Positions 1-10,862 of a stretch of DNA of 64,000 bases are shown piece by piece. Within the stretch, counting starts at the first letter, position 1. The number at the start of each line of letters is the position of its first letter. Source of the DNA: Typhlomys cinereus (lineage: Eukaryota > Chordata > Mammalia > Rodentia > Platacanthomyidae); the NCBI GenBank assembly GCA_023101885.1, contig JALPQD010000044.1, positions 6,911,565-6,975,564 on the forward strand, in the 5' to 3' direction. A program made the position numbers and the translations under genes. A model generated the notes under the pieces. It did no database searches. It was not told the origin of the DNA and saw nothing but the letters and a program-made list of their open reading frames with translations.

Positions 1-359
1 CCTCCTCTCCGATGACGTACAAGGACCCAGTGGCCTTTCCCTGAACCCTTTCCCGTGTTCCCCTTAAGTATAGGAACACTGCTGTGGCTGCCAATCCCTT
101 GCCTCCAAGGATCTTGGTGCCTTTAGCAGATGCTAGACTTTGTGGGGTCAATAGTGTGTTGGACAATGTGCAGGGCATGTAAAGTCCAATTATGATTGCT
201 TCAGCCCTAACTTGTTTGGAGTATCTTGCAAATCATTGCTCCTCCCATCCTTTTGCTCTTACACTCTTACCGCCCCCTCTTCTGCAAATGTCCCTGAGCT
301 TCAGGATGGGGAGAGATTAGGCTGGCCTAGTTCTAGGTGGTTGATATAGAGTCTCTGAA
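1..359 (-). mobile_element. L1 3'-UTR fragment, entering from the left
   Basis: The reverse complement matches the 3' UTR of the full-length L1 at 32211-38628 and of the L1 tails at 25484 and 53136, for example the GATGACGTACAAGGACCC block. The match stops near 359, where this copy is 5'-truncated. Its poly(A) end lies outside the window. Short ORFs here are UTR translation. Confidence 0.9.
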
Positions 360-1525
360 GTTAAACAATGAAATCTTAATGGCTTTTTATACAGAGAATA
401 AAATTGAAAGCCCCCAGGGTCAGTGTTTATCCATCCTGCCCTTGATAAGTAGGCTAAGCCTCAGGGAGAATGGTCCTCTATCACAGGTCTAATAAAATAT
501 CTATGTTGATCTCCAGAAGTCTCTTTGTAGCCTCTAGCCAAATATGTTCAGTGGCATGTTACCATTTTTCCATTTGTAAGCAAGTGACTTCTGTTTACTT
601 TTACTGCTGCTTTAACTCTAAATCATGTCTATCAGGCCATCCAGAAGCTCTAAGAAAGATGTATGGTTCATGCATCCCAAACATCTTCATCTTCTACACA
701 AGGAGATGGTGAGCTAAAGAGAATGCGAGTGATTTGCTCACTGTGGCATAATCCAGACTAGAAGGGACTGGGCTAGAATCCACATGTTCTACTACCCATT
801 CGATATTTGCTGGAGTCCCTCCAAATGTGAGGTTCCAAAGCTTCAGAAGCTCAGGTGCTCTGACTTAGATCATGCACACAAAGGGTTTTCAAGTGTTTCT
901 AAGGAGCTTTGTAAGAGTGCTGTGCACATCGCACTATGGAGATGAAGTCTAGAGTATTTTGATAAAGTTGCCACTTTTGTTTTCCCGCCAAGGATTTGCC
1001 TCTGGAACTCTCTTAAGGAGTTAAAATTCTCTACAGTTGTCAGTAATTGTGTGTATGCATAAATAGGCAGTGCAATTCAATAGAGGAGCTAAATATGTGA
1101 TTAAGAGATATCTTAAGATCAATGGGAAATTGTCTTAGCTTAGCATAAAGAAGGGTGTTTTTCGTTGCTGCAGAGAGAGGCTTGTTTTGCCTTAGTCTTT
1201 TTATGCTTATTAATTATGATTAAGGATGGTTAAAACTGACATTTTCCTCATAGGAATAGCATAGCCTTAGCAAATTTCAGCTTGTTCAACACTCAATGAG
1301 TTTAAGACTATTATATACCATATTGAGAACCATATTTCCTTCTCATCATTGTAACCTTGAAATGAACTCAAAGTTCAGTTATTTCTATTTCACTGTGACA
1401 TTACTAGAGTCTGACTCTAGGAAAATCTCAAAACAGTATGCCTTAGGAGATAAAAAAATAGAAATGAAAAGGAAAGCAAATCAAGAATAGGCCCTTGGGA
1501 ATGAAATCATTTATTAAGCTAGGCA
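360..1525. other. Unassigned AT-rich intergenic DNA
   Basis: I recognise no gene, RNA or repeat here. Two ORFs of 64-80 codons have no recognisable domain and no composition bias. Confidence 0.5.
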
Positions 1526-1672
1526 CAGTGGTGTAATGTTTCTCAAACTTTATCCCAGCCAGAGCTTATTAAAACACAGATTACTGGGATTGTCCCACAC
1601 AGTTTCCTATCTAACAAGTTCCCAGGTGACTGATTCTGTGGACCCAGTGACCACACTTTGAGAACCAATAAG
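1526..1672 (-). mobile_element. MER5-like hAT-Charlie DNA transposon
   Basis: The left end reads CAGTGGT...TTCTCAAACTT and the right end CCACACTTTGAGAACCA, an inverted-repeat pair typical of the MER5 group. Between them are the usual TTAAAACACAGATT and AACAAGTTCCCAGGTGA blocks. It is a short non-autonomous element with no coding capacity. Confidence 0.8.
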
Positions 1673-2102
1673 GAAGCTTATTTTAATATACGTTTCAAAA
1701 ATGCTTCTCTATTACAGAGTACCTAGCAAGTCCCATTGTACTAGGAGAGTGCTGATGGAACTAATCAGAACAACTGGGTTTCAAATATCGACCTAAGCTC
1801 ACGAACTAGGCTGCAAACTCAAGTAATAAGTTATGAGCATGGACTACATTTCAAGAATCACTGGTATAGAGATAACAGAGGTGTTGTGTTCCTCCAGAAG
1901 TTCGTAGCTTAGTAAACATCACAAATAAGAGAGCCAGTGGTGATACACTCATTGACATTCTATATCTATGCTTTTGATAAACCCTATATAGTAAATATAA
2001 CATAATATATTATTAATATTTTCAGTGCTGTCTTTATATCACGATATAGATTTCTATTAAGTAAATATTTTAAATGGACAAAACCACTGAGCCGTTTGAA
2101 CA
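1673..2102. other. Unassigned intergenic DNA
   Basis: AT-rich sequence with no recognisable gene or repeat. Confidence 0.45.
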
Positions 2103-2275
2103 ATCCTTAGGTAGACACCCTTATTTTCATTTTACAGATAGAGAGACTGAGGTTCAAAAAGGTGAAATATCTTGCTCATGCTCATACTACTTTGAAATGC
2201 TTATCCAGCTCCTACATAAGTAGGGGAGGTAAGCTTAGACTTGAAATGCAGTCCCGTGTTCTTAGCCACATTTAC
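2103..2275 (-). mobile_element. MIR SINE, antisense
   Basis: The run TTATTTTCATTTTACAGAT, then GAGACTGAGGTTCAAA and a later decayed copy of the 'previously ordered' MIR core, reads as an antisense MIR. It is an ancient tRNA-derived SINE shared by mammals. Confidence 0.7.
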
Positions 2276-2281
2276 ATCTAC

Positions 2282-2470
2282 ATTCTCAGAAAGGAGTACA
2301 AAGAACAACCTTGGGTTGAGAAAGAACAAGAAATATAGGCAGTATTTCTAAGGATGACATTTGAGCTAAATAACAGTGAAAAACAGGAAACAAGAAATAT
2401 TTGTGCTATAAAGGAGCCGGAAATTCCAGATACAAGAAGAGATGCGCTGGATGCAAACTCTCTGCTAGGG
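2282..2470 (+). repeat. Possible ancient mammalian interspersed repeat
   Basis: The words GATGACATTTGAGCT and the following 'aaggagccggaaattccag' resemble an old repeat common in mammals. I cannot name the family with confidence. Confidence 0.3.
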
Positions 2471-2485
2471 GTTAAGAAAGGGTAA

Positions 2486-3279
2486 TGTGACAGCTACATC
2501 TGTTAACCTGAAACTTCAGAGGTAGGCTTTTGAGCACACCTTTGAAGAATTGTTTAGTTAAGGCAGGCTTCCAGGAAGCCTGTAGGAGATTGTTTTGATT
2601 GTATGATTGATACAGGAAGACCTAGCCAATAGTGAGTGGGATCATTCCCAGAGCAAGTAGACAGGGTGAAGTGAGAACTAGTTGGCAATTCAACAGCCTG
2701 GCAAGCTGGAAAGTGTTAGAAAAGAGGAGAGGAAAGAAGGATGGGGAAGTGACATAGAACACAAACCCAAGCTTCACCCACAAAGACTGAAGTTTATCGG
2801 GAAGTCTCCTCCAAACTCCAGCGAGGGAGCAGTAATTTCCCTGTGAGATGGAAATTACTATTACTTTGGAGTCAGGGATGCAAGCTTTTAACAGTTGAAG
2901 TGCGAGGGAAAGGGGTTTCAGTTTGACCGGTCTGTTCCATCCACCAATGACTAAGAATCTCCAGTTATCTGTTTTCCTTATCAGATCCTGTTAACATTCT
3001 TGGTGGGGTCTCTGGTCTGAGGTCTGTTTGCCATCTCAGATCTATCAAGTGGGGTCTCTGGTTTGAGATCTGGTTCTAAATCCATCTAGCATTGGTCCTT
3101 GTCCTGTTCTTGCTGTGGATTTGGTGTAGCCAGTTCCCTTTACTGCTGATGTTGGTATGAACTGTCCTGCTGAGTTGGACCATAAACTGTAACCAGAATT
3201 GTAAGCTAGAATAACAGCCCTTGTTCCCCCTCAATTGATTGGTCTTGTCTTGCTAGCAACATGAAGACAAACTACAACA
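2486..3279 (+). mobile_element. 5' LTR of a decayed MaLR-type provirus
   Basis: It shares the head and the tail (GCCAGTTCCCTTT...GTTGGTATGAACT...TAAACTGTAACCAG...CTACAACA) with the LTRs at 11351, 21655 and 28394, which are about 430 bp. It is about 790 bp because unrelated sequence, roughly 2712-3095, sits in the middle; that insert contains two 24-bp imperfect repeats (near 3003 and 3050) and may be another LTR. Directly after the LTR comes AATTTGGTACCAG, the usual start of a MaLR interior. Confidence 0.6.
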
Positions 3280-4436
3280 GAATTTGGTACCAGAGAAGTA
3301 GTGTATTGCTGATAAATCTGGCTATGTAGCCTTTGTAGATTTGGAATGTTTTTATTGGAGAAATGTGGGAATGTCTTAAAAAACCCGAGTCTGTGGGCTA
3401 GAAATGCCATTGAGTAGAGATTAGTGGGACATTTGGAAAATAGTAATGTTGAGAGAAGCGTGAATGGTTTGGTCCCAGCTTATTGTGAAGGAAACAAGAA
3501 CTTTGATGAAGCTGAACTTAAAGATAATGGACTGGTTTGTTTGTGAAGAAGAGATATGTTTCCAGCATTGTGGTTTAAGACAAAGAAAGGGCAGAGAGCA
3601 AAGCATCTAGGGCTAATGGGAAAATTAACCTCATTGGAGAAAAGCCTAATGCTTTTCATTGGTTTTGCAGGAGCAATGAACAACAACCACCCTGTGGAGA
3701 TTTTGTGTTGTAAAAACCCAGGATCATTTAGAGGAAGAAAACCCAAGCAGTTTCCTGTTCTTCTGAGGTGGCCCTTGAGAAAAGGGCTCTTCCAGGGTCA
3801 GTACATGAAGGTTGATACAGCTGTGTGTCCCACTCATGGGAGAACTTGGCAGCATTGCCCAGATGGTACTGGTTTCAGTGCAAGAGTGTGGGGGCTTGGC
3901 AACTTGTGGCAGATTTGAGACTCCTGTAAATGAAAGTGAAATCTATAGTTGCTGTAGAGGAGGACCCAGGATGTTAGTGATACCAAAACCACTGGGCAAG
4001 TGCTAAGAACATGATTAAAGTACAACTGAAGTACAGATTGAAATGGGTCCAGAGCAAAGATATTTGTGTTGCAAACTGTAAAGCTGGAATGCTGTAATCA
4101 TCCAGAGTTCTGGAACCAATCTGACTACATGACAAGCCGCAGAATATGAACATTGAGCTATAAGATGTGGGAGGCAAATACCACATCTTAAATATTAACA
4201 TTGACTTGATCTTGGTCTTAATTTTGGTTTGGTATTACCTTGCTGTTTCTTGATGCTTCTATTTTAAAAACAATAATGTTTATTCTGTGCCATAATTTGG
4301 AAATATTTAACTTGTTTTTGAATTCACAGATGCTTACAGTAAAAGATTTGAGCCTTTTTCAAATAAGACTTCAGACCTTTTAAAATGTTCAAACTGAACT
4401 ATTAACTATTGTGAGCATTTTAAAAATAGACTATGA
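3280..4436 (+). mobile_element. MaLR-type internal region, part 1
   Basis: It follows the LTR end with AATTTGGTACCAGAGAAG, a primer-site-like motif seen at the start of ERVL/MaLR interiors. The 120-, 88- and 75-codon ORFs are short, overlap on both strands and carry no recognisable domain. The interior is interrupted at 4436 by the FUBP1 retrocopy and resumes at 6826. Confidence 0.55.
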
Positions 4437-4501
4437 CTTTCTTGGCAGTTAGCTGAGAGGAGGGCTCGTGCAGCAGCGGGAGCGGCGATTGGAGCGTGGC
4501 G

Positions 4502-6487
4502 ATGGCCGACTACTCGACGGTGCCTCCCCCGTCCTCTGGCTCCGCCGGCGGCGGCGGTGGCGGCGGCGTGAACGATGCTTTCAAAGACGCGCTGCAGAGA
4601 GCGCGGCAGATTGCTGCAAAAATTGGAGGTGATGCTGGTACATCATTGAATTCAAATGACTATGGTTATGGAGGACAAAAAAGACCTTTAGAAGATGGAG
4701 ATCAGCCAGATGCCAAGAAAGTCGCTCCACAAAAAGACTCTTTTGGAACACAGTTACCACCAATGCATCAGCAGCAAAGCAGATCCGTAATGACAGAAGA
4801 ATACAAAGTTCCAGATGGAATGGTTGGATTTATAATTGGCAGAGGAGGCGAACAGATCTCACGTATACAACAGGAATCTGGATGCAAAATACAGATAGCT
4901 CCTGACAGTGGGGGCCTTCCAGAAAGGTCATGTATGTTAACTGGAACACCAGAGTCAGTCCAATCTGCAAAACGGTTATTGGACCAGATTGTAGAAAAAG
5001 GAAGACCAGCCCCAGGCTTTCATCATGGTGATGGACCTGGAAATGCAGTTCAAGAAATCATGATTCCAGCCAGCAAGGCAGGATTAGTTATTGGAAAGGG
5101 GGGAGAGACAATTAAACAACTTCAGGAACGGGCTGGTGTTAAAATGGTCATGATTCAAGATGGGCCTCAGAATACTGGTGCTGACAAACCTCTCAGGATT
5201 ACAGGAGATCCATACAAAGTTCAACAAGCCAAGGAAATGGTGTTAGAGTTAATTCGTGATCAAGGTGGTTTCAGAGAAGTTCGAAATGAGTACGGCTCAA
5301 GAATAGGAGGCAATGAAGGGATAGATGTTCCAATTCCAAGATTTGCTGTTGGCATTGTAATAGGAAGAAATGGAGAGATGATCAAAAAAATACAGAATGA
5401 TGCTGGTGTTAGAATTCAGTTTAAGCCAGATGATGGAACAACACCTGATAGAATAGCACAAATAACAGGACCTCCAGACAGATGTCAGCACGCCGCAGAA
5501 ATTATCACAGACCTCCTTCGAAGTGTTCAGGCTGGTAATCCTGGCGGGCCTGGACCTGGTGGTCGAGGAAGAGGTAGGGGTCAGGGCAACTGGAACATGG
5601 GACCACCTGGCGGACTACAGGAATTTAATTTCATCGTGCCAACTGGGAAAACTGGATTGATAATAGGAAAAGGAGGTGAAACCATAAAAAGCATAAGCCA
5701 GCAGTCTGGTGCAAGAATAGAACTTCAGAGAAATCCTCCACCTAATGCAGATCCCAACATGAAGTTATTTACAATCCGTGGAACTCCACAGCAAATAGAC
5801 TATGCTCGGCAACTAATAGAAGAAAAGATTGGGGGTCCAGTAAATCCTTTAGGGCCACCTGTACCCCATGCGCCCCATGGCGTACCAGGCCCCCATGGGC
5901 CTCCCGGGCCTCCAGGGCCTGGGACTCCAATGGGACCTTACAACCCCGCCCCCTACAATCCAGGGCCACCCGGCCCAGCTCCTCATGGTCCTCCAGCTCC
6001 ATATGCACCCCAGGGTGGGGAAATGCATATCCACACTGGCAGCAGCAGGCGCCTCCTGACCCAGGCAAGGCAGGAACAGATCCAAATTCAGCAGCTTGGG
6101 CTGCTTATTATGCTCATTATTACCAGCAACAAGCACAGCCGCCGCCTGCAGCTCCTGCGGGCGCACCCGCTGCAACCCAGACGAATGGACAAGGTAACTA
6201 TGATCAGCAGAATCCAGCTCCAGCTGGACAGGTTGATTACACAAAAGCTTGGGAAGAGTACTACAAGAAAATGGGTCAAGCAGTTCCGGCTCCTACTGGA
6301 GCTCCACCCGGTGGTCAACCAGATTATAGCGCGGCCTGGGCTGAGTACTACCGGCAGCAGGCGGCCTACTATGCCCAGACAAGTCCCCAAGGAATGCCTC
6401 AGCACCCTCCAGCTCCTCAGGGCCAATAATAAGAAGTGGACAATACAGTATTTGCTTCATTGTGTGGGGGAAAAAAACCTTTGTTAA
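4502..6487 (+). CDS. FUBP1 retrocopy ORF, frameshifted C terminus
   Basis: The start is the ATG at 4502 ([10 protein letters not shown]); an ORF from the GTG at 4496 adds two codons not in FUBP1. Residues 1-505 read as FUBP1: Gly run 16-22, four KH domains (about 97-164, 184-251, 274-340, 375-443) with GxxG loops GRGG, GKGG, GRNG and GKGG intact, an RGG-like stretch near 354-360, and a Pro/Gly-rich linker 445-505. After the missing base the frame changes: about 156 unrelated residues follow to a stop at 6485-6487, and the Tyr-rich transactivation motifs (YYxxYY, WEEYY, WAEYY) are lost from this frame. In the other frame they persist to the native stop at 6427-6429. The ORF is open over about 505 codons, so the copy is young or conserved; no promoter of its own is evident. 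Expression is unknown. Confidence 0.6.
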   Translation: MADYSTVPPPSSGSAGGGGGGGVNDAFKDALQRARQIAAKIGGDAGTSLNSNDYGYGGQKRPLEDGDQPDAKKVAPQKDSFGTQLPPMHQQQSRSVMTEEYKVPDGMVGFIIGRGGEQISRIQQESGCKIQIAPDSGGLPERSCMLTGTPESVQSAKRLLDQIVEKGRPAPGFHHGDGPGNAVQEIMIPASKAGLVIGKGGETIKQLQERAGVKMVMIQDGPQNTGADKPLRITGDPYKVQQAKEMVLELIRDQGGFREVRNEYGSRIGGNEGIDVPIPRFAVGIVIGRNGEMIKKIQNDAGVRIQFKPDDGTTPDRIAQITGPPDRCQHAAEIITDLLRSVQAGNPGGPGPGGRGRGRGQGNWNMGPPGGLQEFNFIVPTGKTGLIIGKGGETIKSISQQSGARIELQRNPPPNADPNMKLFTIRGTPQQIDYARQLIEEKIGGPVNPLGPPVPHAPHGVPGPHGPPGPPGPGTPMGPYNPAPYNPGPPGPAPHGPPAPYAPQGGEMHIHTGSSRRLLTQARQEQIQIQQLGLLIMLIITSNKHSRRLQLLRAHPLQPRRMDKVTMISRIQLQLDRLITQKLGKSTTRKWVKQFRLLLELHPVVNQIIARPGLSTTGSRRPTMPRQVPKECLSTLQLLRANNKKWTIQYLLHCVGEKNLC

Positions 6488-6770
6488 ATATATAGATGCA
6501 GACGACTTCATGAAGATCTTAATTTTGTTTTTGATTTAAAGTAGTGTTTTTTTCTTTCTTTTTTTTGAAAATGTACAAAATATCTATTACTACTGATAGG
6601 AGGTTGATATTTCTGTGTAGAAATGGAAATTGGTTTGTTTTTAGTATTCAGTGTAGATGTGCACATTCCAGCAAATGTACTTGCAACTATTATGTGGTCA
6701 ATGCTTTGTGATATAAATGTACTTTTTCAATGTATACTTTCACTTTTAAAATGCCTGTTTTGTGCTTTAC

Positions 6771-6776
6771 AATAAA
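6771..6776 (+). promoter_or_regulatory. Polyadenylation signal of the FUBP1 retrocopy
   Basis: AATAAA lies 15 bases before the A-rich tail, the spacing expected in a retrocopied mRNA 3' end. Confidence 0.9.
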
Positions 6777-6825
6777 TGATATGAAACCTCAAAAAAAATA
6801 AAATAAAAATAAAAATAGACTATGA

Positions 6826-6957
6826 AAACTTTTAATCTTGAAATTTAAGAAATTTAAAAATTGAACTAAATATATTTTATATTGTGAGATGACTGCAACA
6901 TATATGGGGATAAGGGTTGAAAGGGTTGAAAGGTTATGGTTCAAAAACAATATGTTT
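6826..6957 (+). mobile_element. MaLR-type internal region, part 2
   Basis: It continues the interior broken at 4436 and ends with GGTTATGGTTCAAAAACAAT, like the 'tatggtttgaatatg' close of MaLR interiors. The last 15 bases are the left copy of the target duplication of the next L1. Confidence 0.55.
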
Positions 6958-7547
6958 ATCTATAATTCAGAACACCAAAGACCCTACATTAATCACCTGG
7001 AACCAGACCAGCCAAATCTCTCCCTATCCTAAAGCTCAGGGAACCTTGCAGAAGAGGGGGCAGCAAAATTGTAATAGATAAAGATGGGGAGGAGCAACGA
7101 TATGCAAGATACTCCACACAAGTTAGGGCTGCAGTAGCCATAATTGGACTTTGCCTGACCTGCACAATGGCTGACATGTCAATGACCCTCCAAAGTCTAG
7201 CATGGATCACAGGGGAGAAGGCTCCAGGCAGTAAGATCCTTAGATACAAGGGATTAACAGTTATAATAGAGTTTCCATACTAACAGGGAGCCCAAGAAAG
7301 GGATCTGAGCTATGCCACTAAGTCCTGAACCCTCACTAGGGTGGAGGACTCAGAGAGAGGTTTGGCATACACACAAAAGGATGCTTTAGGGGATGGGAGG
7401 GAGGAAGGGGCAGGAACTGAGAGAAGGGAAGGAAGTGAGGGGGGTGAAAAGAAGGGGCAAGGGGGGACTGAGGAGGGAAGGAGGGAAGAAGAGGATGGGG
7501 TACCTATTGAGCTTGTGTGATTGGGAAAAAAATAAAATGTGGGAGAA
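6958..7547 (+). mobile_element. 5'-truncated L1 tail
   Basis: It matches the L1 3' UTR (AATCTCTCCCTATCCT, GCAAGATACTCCACACAAGT), includes the G/A-rich tract at 7385-7500 and ends in an A-rich tail. A 15-bp perfect duplication, AAAAACAATATGTTT, flanks it (6943-6957 and 7548-7562). It is more diverged from the full-length L1 than the other tails here. Confidence 0.92.
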
Positions 7548-7558
7548 AAAAACAATAT

Positions 7559-8487
7559 GTTTGTTTATCAAGTTGACAAGGGCTGGAGATTGCTAATTAC
7601 ATGTAAGTCTCAACTTGACTACTGAAGGCTGAGACTTTGGGCACATCTATGAGGAATTGGTGATTAAAACAATTCCTGAGAAAGCCTGTGTGAAATTGTC
7701 AGAAGACTCATTCATAGTTGGTGGTACTCTTTCCTGGGTAGGTATATAAGGTAGAGAGAGCTGATTCTATATTTTGGTGTACTTTGGCAGACTCACAAAC
7801 TGGGTGTGAGAAAATTTGCCCCTTTATCAGCAATGCCTGTGGATATGATGTGGCCAGTTCCCCTGGTTCCTTATGTTGGTATAAATTCTCTTGCTGAGCT
7901 GTGTGGGAATGTGGCAATTCCTTAAACAGTTCAAACCTCTTGAATCCCTGACAGTGTTCACTCTCCACTGTCTAACTTAATTCCCTAGCAATTTCCATGC
8001 AACTCCTTAACAATAACTGAGGCTGTGAAAGATTACAGCCCTGCCCAGAAGGTTCCCTCTTCTGGCATTCTCTGCTTTCCCTGCTTCCTCTCCTCTTTGG
8101 GTTTCTTTCCCCTCCTTTCCTTCCCCCCCTCCCCCCCCCCGCACACACATAGCATCTTATCCATGATGGCTCTCTTCCTGTTCTCTCTGTCTTTAAGCTA
8201 TCTCTTCTGTTCGAATTCTCTCCCACCTTAAGAATAAACTATGGCTTCTTTAACCCCAAATACTACTAAACTGTATTTTTTAAGTCTTCTCCTTATGCTA
8301 GATTCTCTTCATTAAAAAACCTCCACATGGCCCCTACACATTTTCAGAGCTATTTTCATTCCTTTTCCTTCTTTAAACTTCACAAGATGGACTATGAACT
8401 ATAACCTGAATCATAAACAAAAATACAAATTTTTCCCTGAGCTAGTTACTAGAATATTTATCAGCAACATGGAGAAAAATTGAAACA
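7559..8487 (+). mobile_element. 3' LTR of the MaLR-type provirus, interrupted
   Basis: The head (ATCAAGTTGACAAGG), middle (GATGTGGCCAGTTCCCCTGG, GTTGGTATAAATTC) and tail (GGACTATGAACTATAACC...TCAGCAACATGG) match the 5' LTR at 2486 and the LTRs at 11351 and 21655. A 483-bp insertion splits it at 7902-8384. Confidence 0.65.
7902..8384 (+). mobile_element. Solo LTR inside the MaLR LTR
   Basis: The insert runs from TGTGGGAATG to CTTCACA (TG...CA ends) and is flanked by AGCTG (7897-7901) and AGATG (8385-8389), a one-mismatch 5-bp duplication. Removing it restores the host LTR word GAGCTGGACTATGAACT. An AATAAA lies near 8231. The class is uncertain. Confidence 0.65.
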
Positions 8488-8577
8488 CCTCTTTATTTCC
8501 TAAAGTTAACCTACCTCAGGTGTTTCATTACAGTGATGAAAAACAAACTCATAATACTCCTTTTAATTTTTTTTTCA

Positions 8578-8690
8578 AATGTTTAGCAGATAGAGGAGGT
8601 GACTCGCCATTAAAGGGTTTGTGTAGCATGCACGAAGCCCTGAATTTGATCCTTAGAACTGCAATGCGAAACTAAAATAAATTGAAATTT
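8578..8690 (+). mobile_element. ID-like SINE, degraded
   Basis: A tRNA-derived head (AAAGGGTTTGTGTAGCATGC, GAAGCCCTGAATTTGATCC) is followed by an A-rich tail. Confidence 0.5.
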
Positions 8691-9884
8691 TCAAAAATCC
8701 TTTAACACTTAGCCTTTCCAGGTTTCTTTTCACTTCCTTCTCTTTTCTGATTTTCACATCCTGTTTCCACCTGCCCTTATGGCTTTACTATTCTGTACGA
8801 GAAAGACACACTCACACTATTAGATACATTGTTTTATAATGCCCATCATGCTTTGCAAGAGACTGATAACAAATGACAGTGTTGTAAGCAATCCAGGTGA
8901 GAGCATAGGCGGCGTCACATAGTGAGTGCCCAGGAGCAATCTTTAATGGTTGGCTCCACGGGGAAGCTAATGCCAGGAATCCTGACAACACTGAATGAAG
9001 TTTGTACAAACTTTTCTAGAACACAGGGAAAAAAGATGCACTGCAAATTTAGAAATCACAAGCACATTTCCATGGTTACATAGCCCAGTGTTAATTTCTG
9101 GGTAATAGCTACCTCCTGTTACATAGCTCAGGGTAAGTCTCTGGTTGGTAGCTAGCCCACATGTACTTTGTGTCACACTCTGACCAGCTTATCTTGCAGA
9201 ACAGCACATGGGGGGAGGTAAACAAGATAGACTTATAAATTACTTTTTTAACAGGCTGAAAATATGGGGTTTGTACAAGTGTTTGACTATCACAACAGGA
9301 CATGGATTGCTAAAGTCACCTTACTGTAACTGTACTTTACTTGCTTAAGTGTAGAAGTCTGTGAAGAAAATACCATTGTCAGCAGTGTCAACTTAGATTA
9401 AAAAAGATGGTGACTGTTTGGGGAACCATTGGACACATTTTTAAACTATTCTACCCATTTAAATATAGCTCATTTCATTTTGTAAAAAGAAAAATCAATT
9501 TCATGAGATGACTACACCATCAAATAATGTCAAGTCAGACAGTGTGATCCTGAGTGACCATAAGTGACCAGATTTTTATCTAAATGTACTTGATCTGTAG
9601 GCATATTAAGGTTTTCTGAATATCATGAATTCTTGATAGTCTAATATTATAATGACTTCTGCTTCCATCTGTAACAAGCATACCTAACCTCCTTTGTGTC
9701 TTGCCTACTTTGGTAACTTTTGGTCAAGCTCGCCAATATATCATTTAAAAACACATAATAAGCACTTTAAGCAGATCTGGAAGGTTCTGATCTCTACTAA
9801 AAGCTAGTTCTGCCTAAAGAATGTGACTTCTCTGTAAAACTGTTTCTTTTTTTTTTTTTTTAAACTGTTTCTTATATATTAAGA
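8691..9884. other. Unassigned DNA with a short imperfect tandem repeat
   Basis: No gene or dispersed family is recognisable. At 9071-9160 a 45-bp unit (GTTACATAG.. to TAGCTA..) occurs twice with mismatches. A T run lies at 9848-9861. Confidence 0.45.
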
Positions 9885-10016
9885 TTGGAGCCAGGCATAC
9901 TTATAATCCTAGCACTTGAGAAGCTGAGGCAGAAATATCATGAATACTGAGTAGAGCTGGCATATATAGTAAGACTTTGTTTCCAAACAAACAAAAACAC
10001 AAACAAACAAAAACTA
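9885..10016 (+). mobile_element. B1-like SINE
   Basis: GCCAGGCATACTTATAATCC, TAGCACTTGAGAAGCTGAGG and a CAAACAAACAAAAAC tail are the 7SL-derived B1 signature, with many mismatches. Confidence 0.8.
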
Positions 10017-10261
10017 GGATTACAATTATATACCTAATCCCTGTACAAAAAGACATAGCTGTCGTTGCCATGGGGATTCTAGCAATTTTTAGGAAAAGGG
10101 TTTTTGGTAAAAATTTCTTGTTGATTATGACCTTTGTGGAGAGACATTTAAAGATATAAAGTATAGGAAGATATCTGATGTTATCATGCCCGTCCAAGGA
10201 ACCACAAAGGAAGATGGAGATTATGGTTATAAGAAAGTAATTTTCAAAAGGTCACATTGCA

Positions 10262-10352
10262 GGCTACAGGTGATGCTCAGAGGTAGCACACTTGCTAGCA
10301 TGTACAAGAACCTGGCTTCAGTTTCTAACACCACTAAAAACAAAACCTGAAA
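10262..10352 (+). mobile_element. ID-like SINE
   Basis: GATGCTCAGAGGTAGCACAC, TTGCTAGCATGTACAAG and GGCTTCAGTTTCTAACACC are a diverged ID element with an A-rich tail. Confidence 0.6.
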
Positions 10353-10862
10353 TGTCACATTACACTAACAAAAATACATTTTATGTTAAGTAAGTATTTC
10401 AGAATATCCTGCATGCTTCCTCAGGACAAAGGGGATATAGTACAAATTATATCTTATTATAAATAATTTTTATTATGGTGAAATTCATGGAAGAGTACAT
10501 TAATCCAGTGTGATGAGTTCATTCTAAATGTTGTACAATTATAACCTCTGTTTAATGTCAAAACATTTTCATCACGTCCAAAAGAAAACTTGCCCATGAA
10601 GCAATGATTTCCTATTCCTCTTCTTCCCTAATCTCCAGCAACACTATTCTGACCTGGATATTTCACCTAAGTGGAGTAATAAAACATGTGTTCATATGTC
10701 TGATTTCTTTGGCAGAGCAAGTTTTCAAGTCCAGTCTACTTCTTCGTATGTACCAATACTTAATTTCTTTTATGGCCAAGTAATGTTCCAAGTTGTGTAG
10801 ATGCTGCATACTGTTTTCTTTTAAGCATAAACTCAGGAGTAGAATTTCTGGGTCATGTGGCA

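Larger units (their letters stand above)
4437..6810 (+). pseudogene. FUBP1: FUBP1 processed retrocopy
   Basis: This is an intronless copy of the mRNA for far upstream element-binding protein 1, a KH-domain protein that binds single-stranded DNA upstream of MYC and also RNA. It has 5' UTR, coding region, a 360-bp 3' UTR, an AATAAA signal (6771-6776) and an A-rich tail from 6791. A perfect 15-bp target duplication, AAAAATAGACTATGA, flanks it (4422-4436 and 6811-6825), the hallmark of L1-mediated retroposition. It landed inside a MaLR interior. One base is missing between 6015 and 6016 relative to the parent reading frame, which shifts the last quarter of the protein. The parent gene should have introns and lie elsewhere. 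Confidence 0.97.

Noticed and set aside
3556..3918. A 120-codon ORF before the FUBP1 retrocopy
   Set aside because: It lies in a decayed MaLR-type interior, has no recognisable domain and competes with ORFs on the other strand.
5849..6426. Antisense ORFs of 99-131 codons
   Set aside because: Shadows of the GC-rich, Pro/Gly-coding part of the FUBP1 retrocopy.
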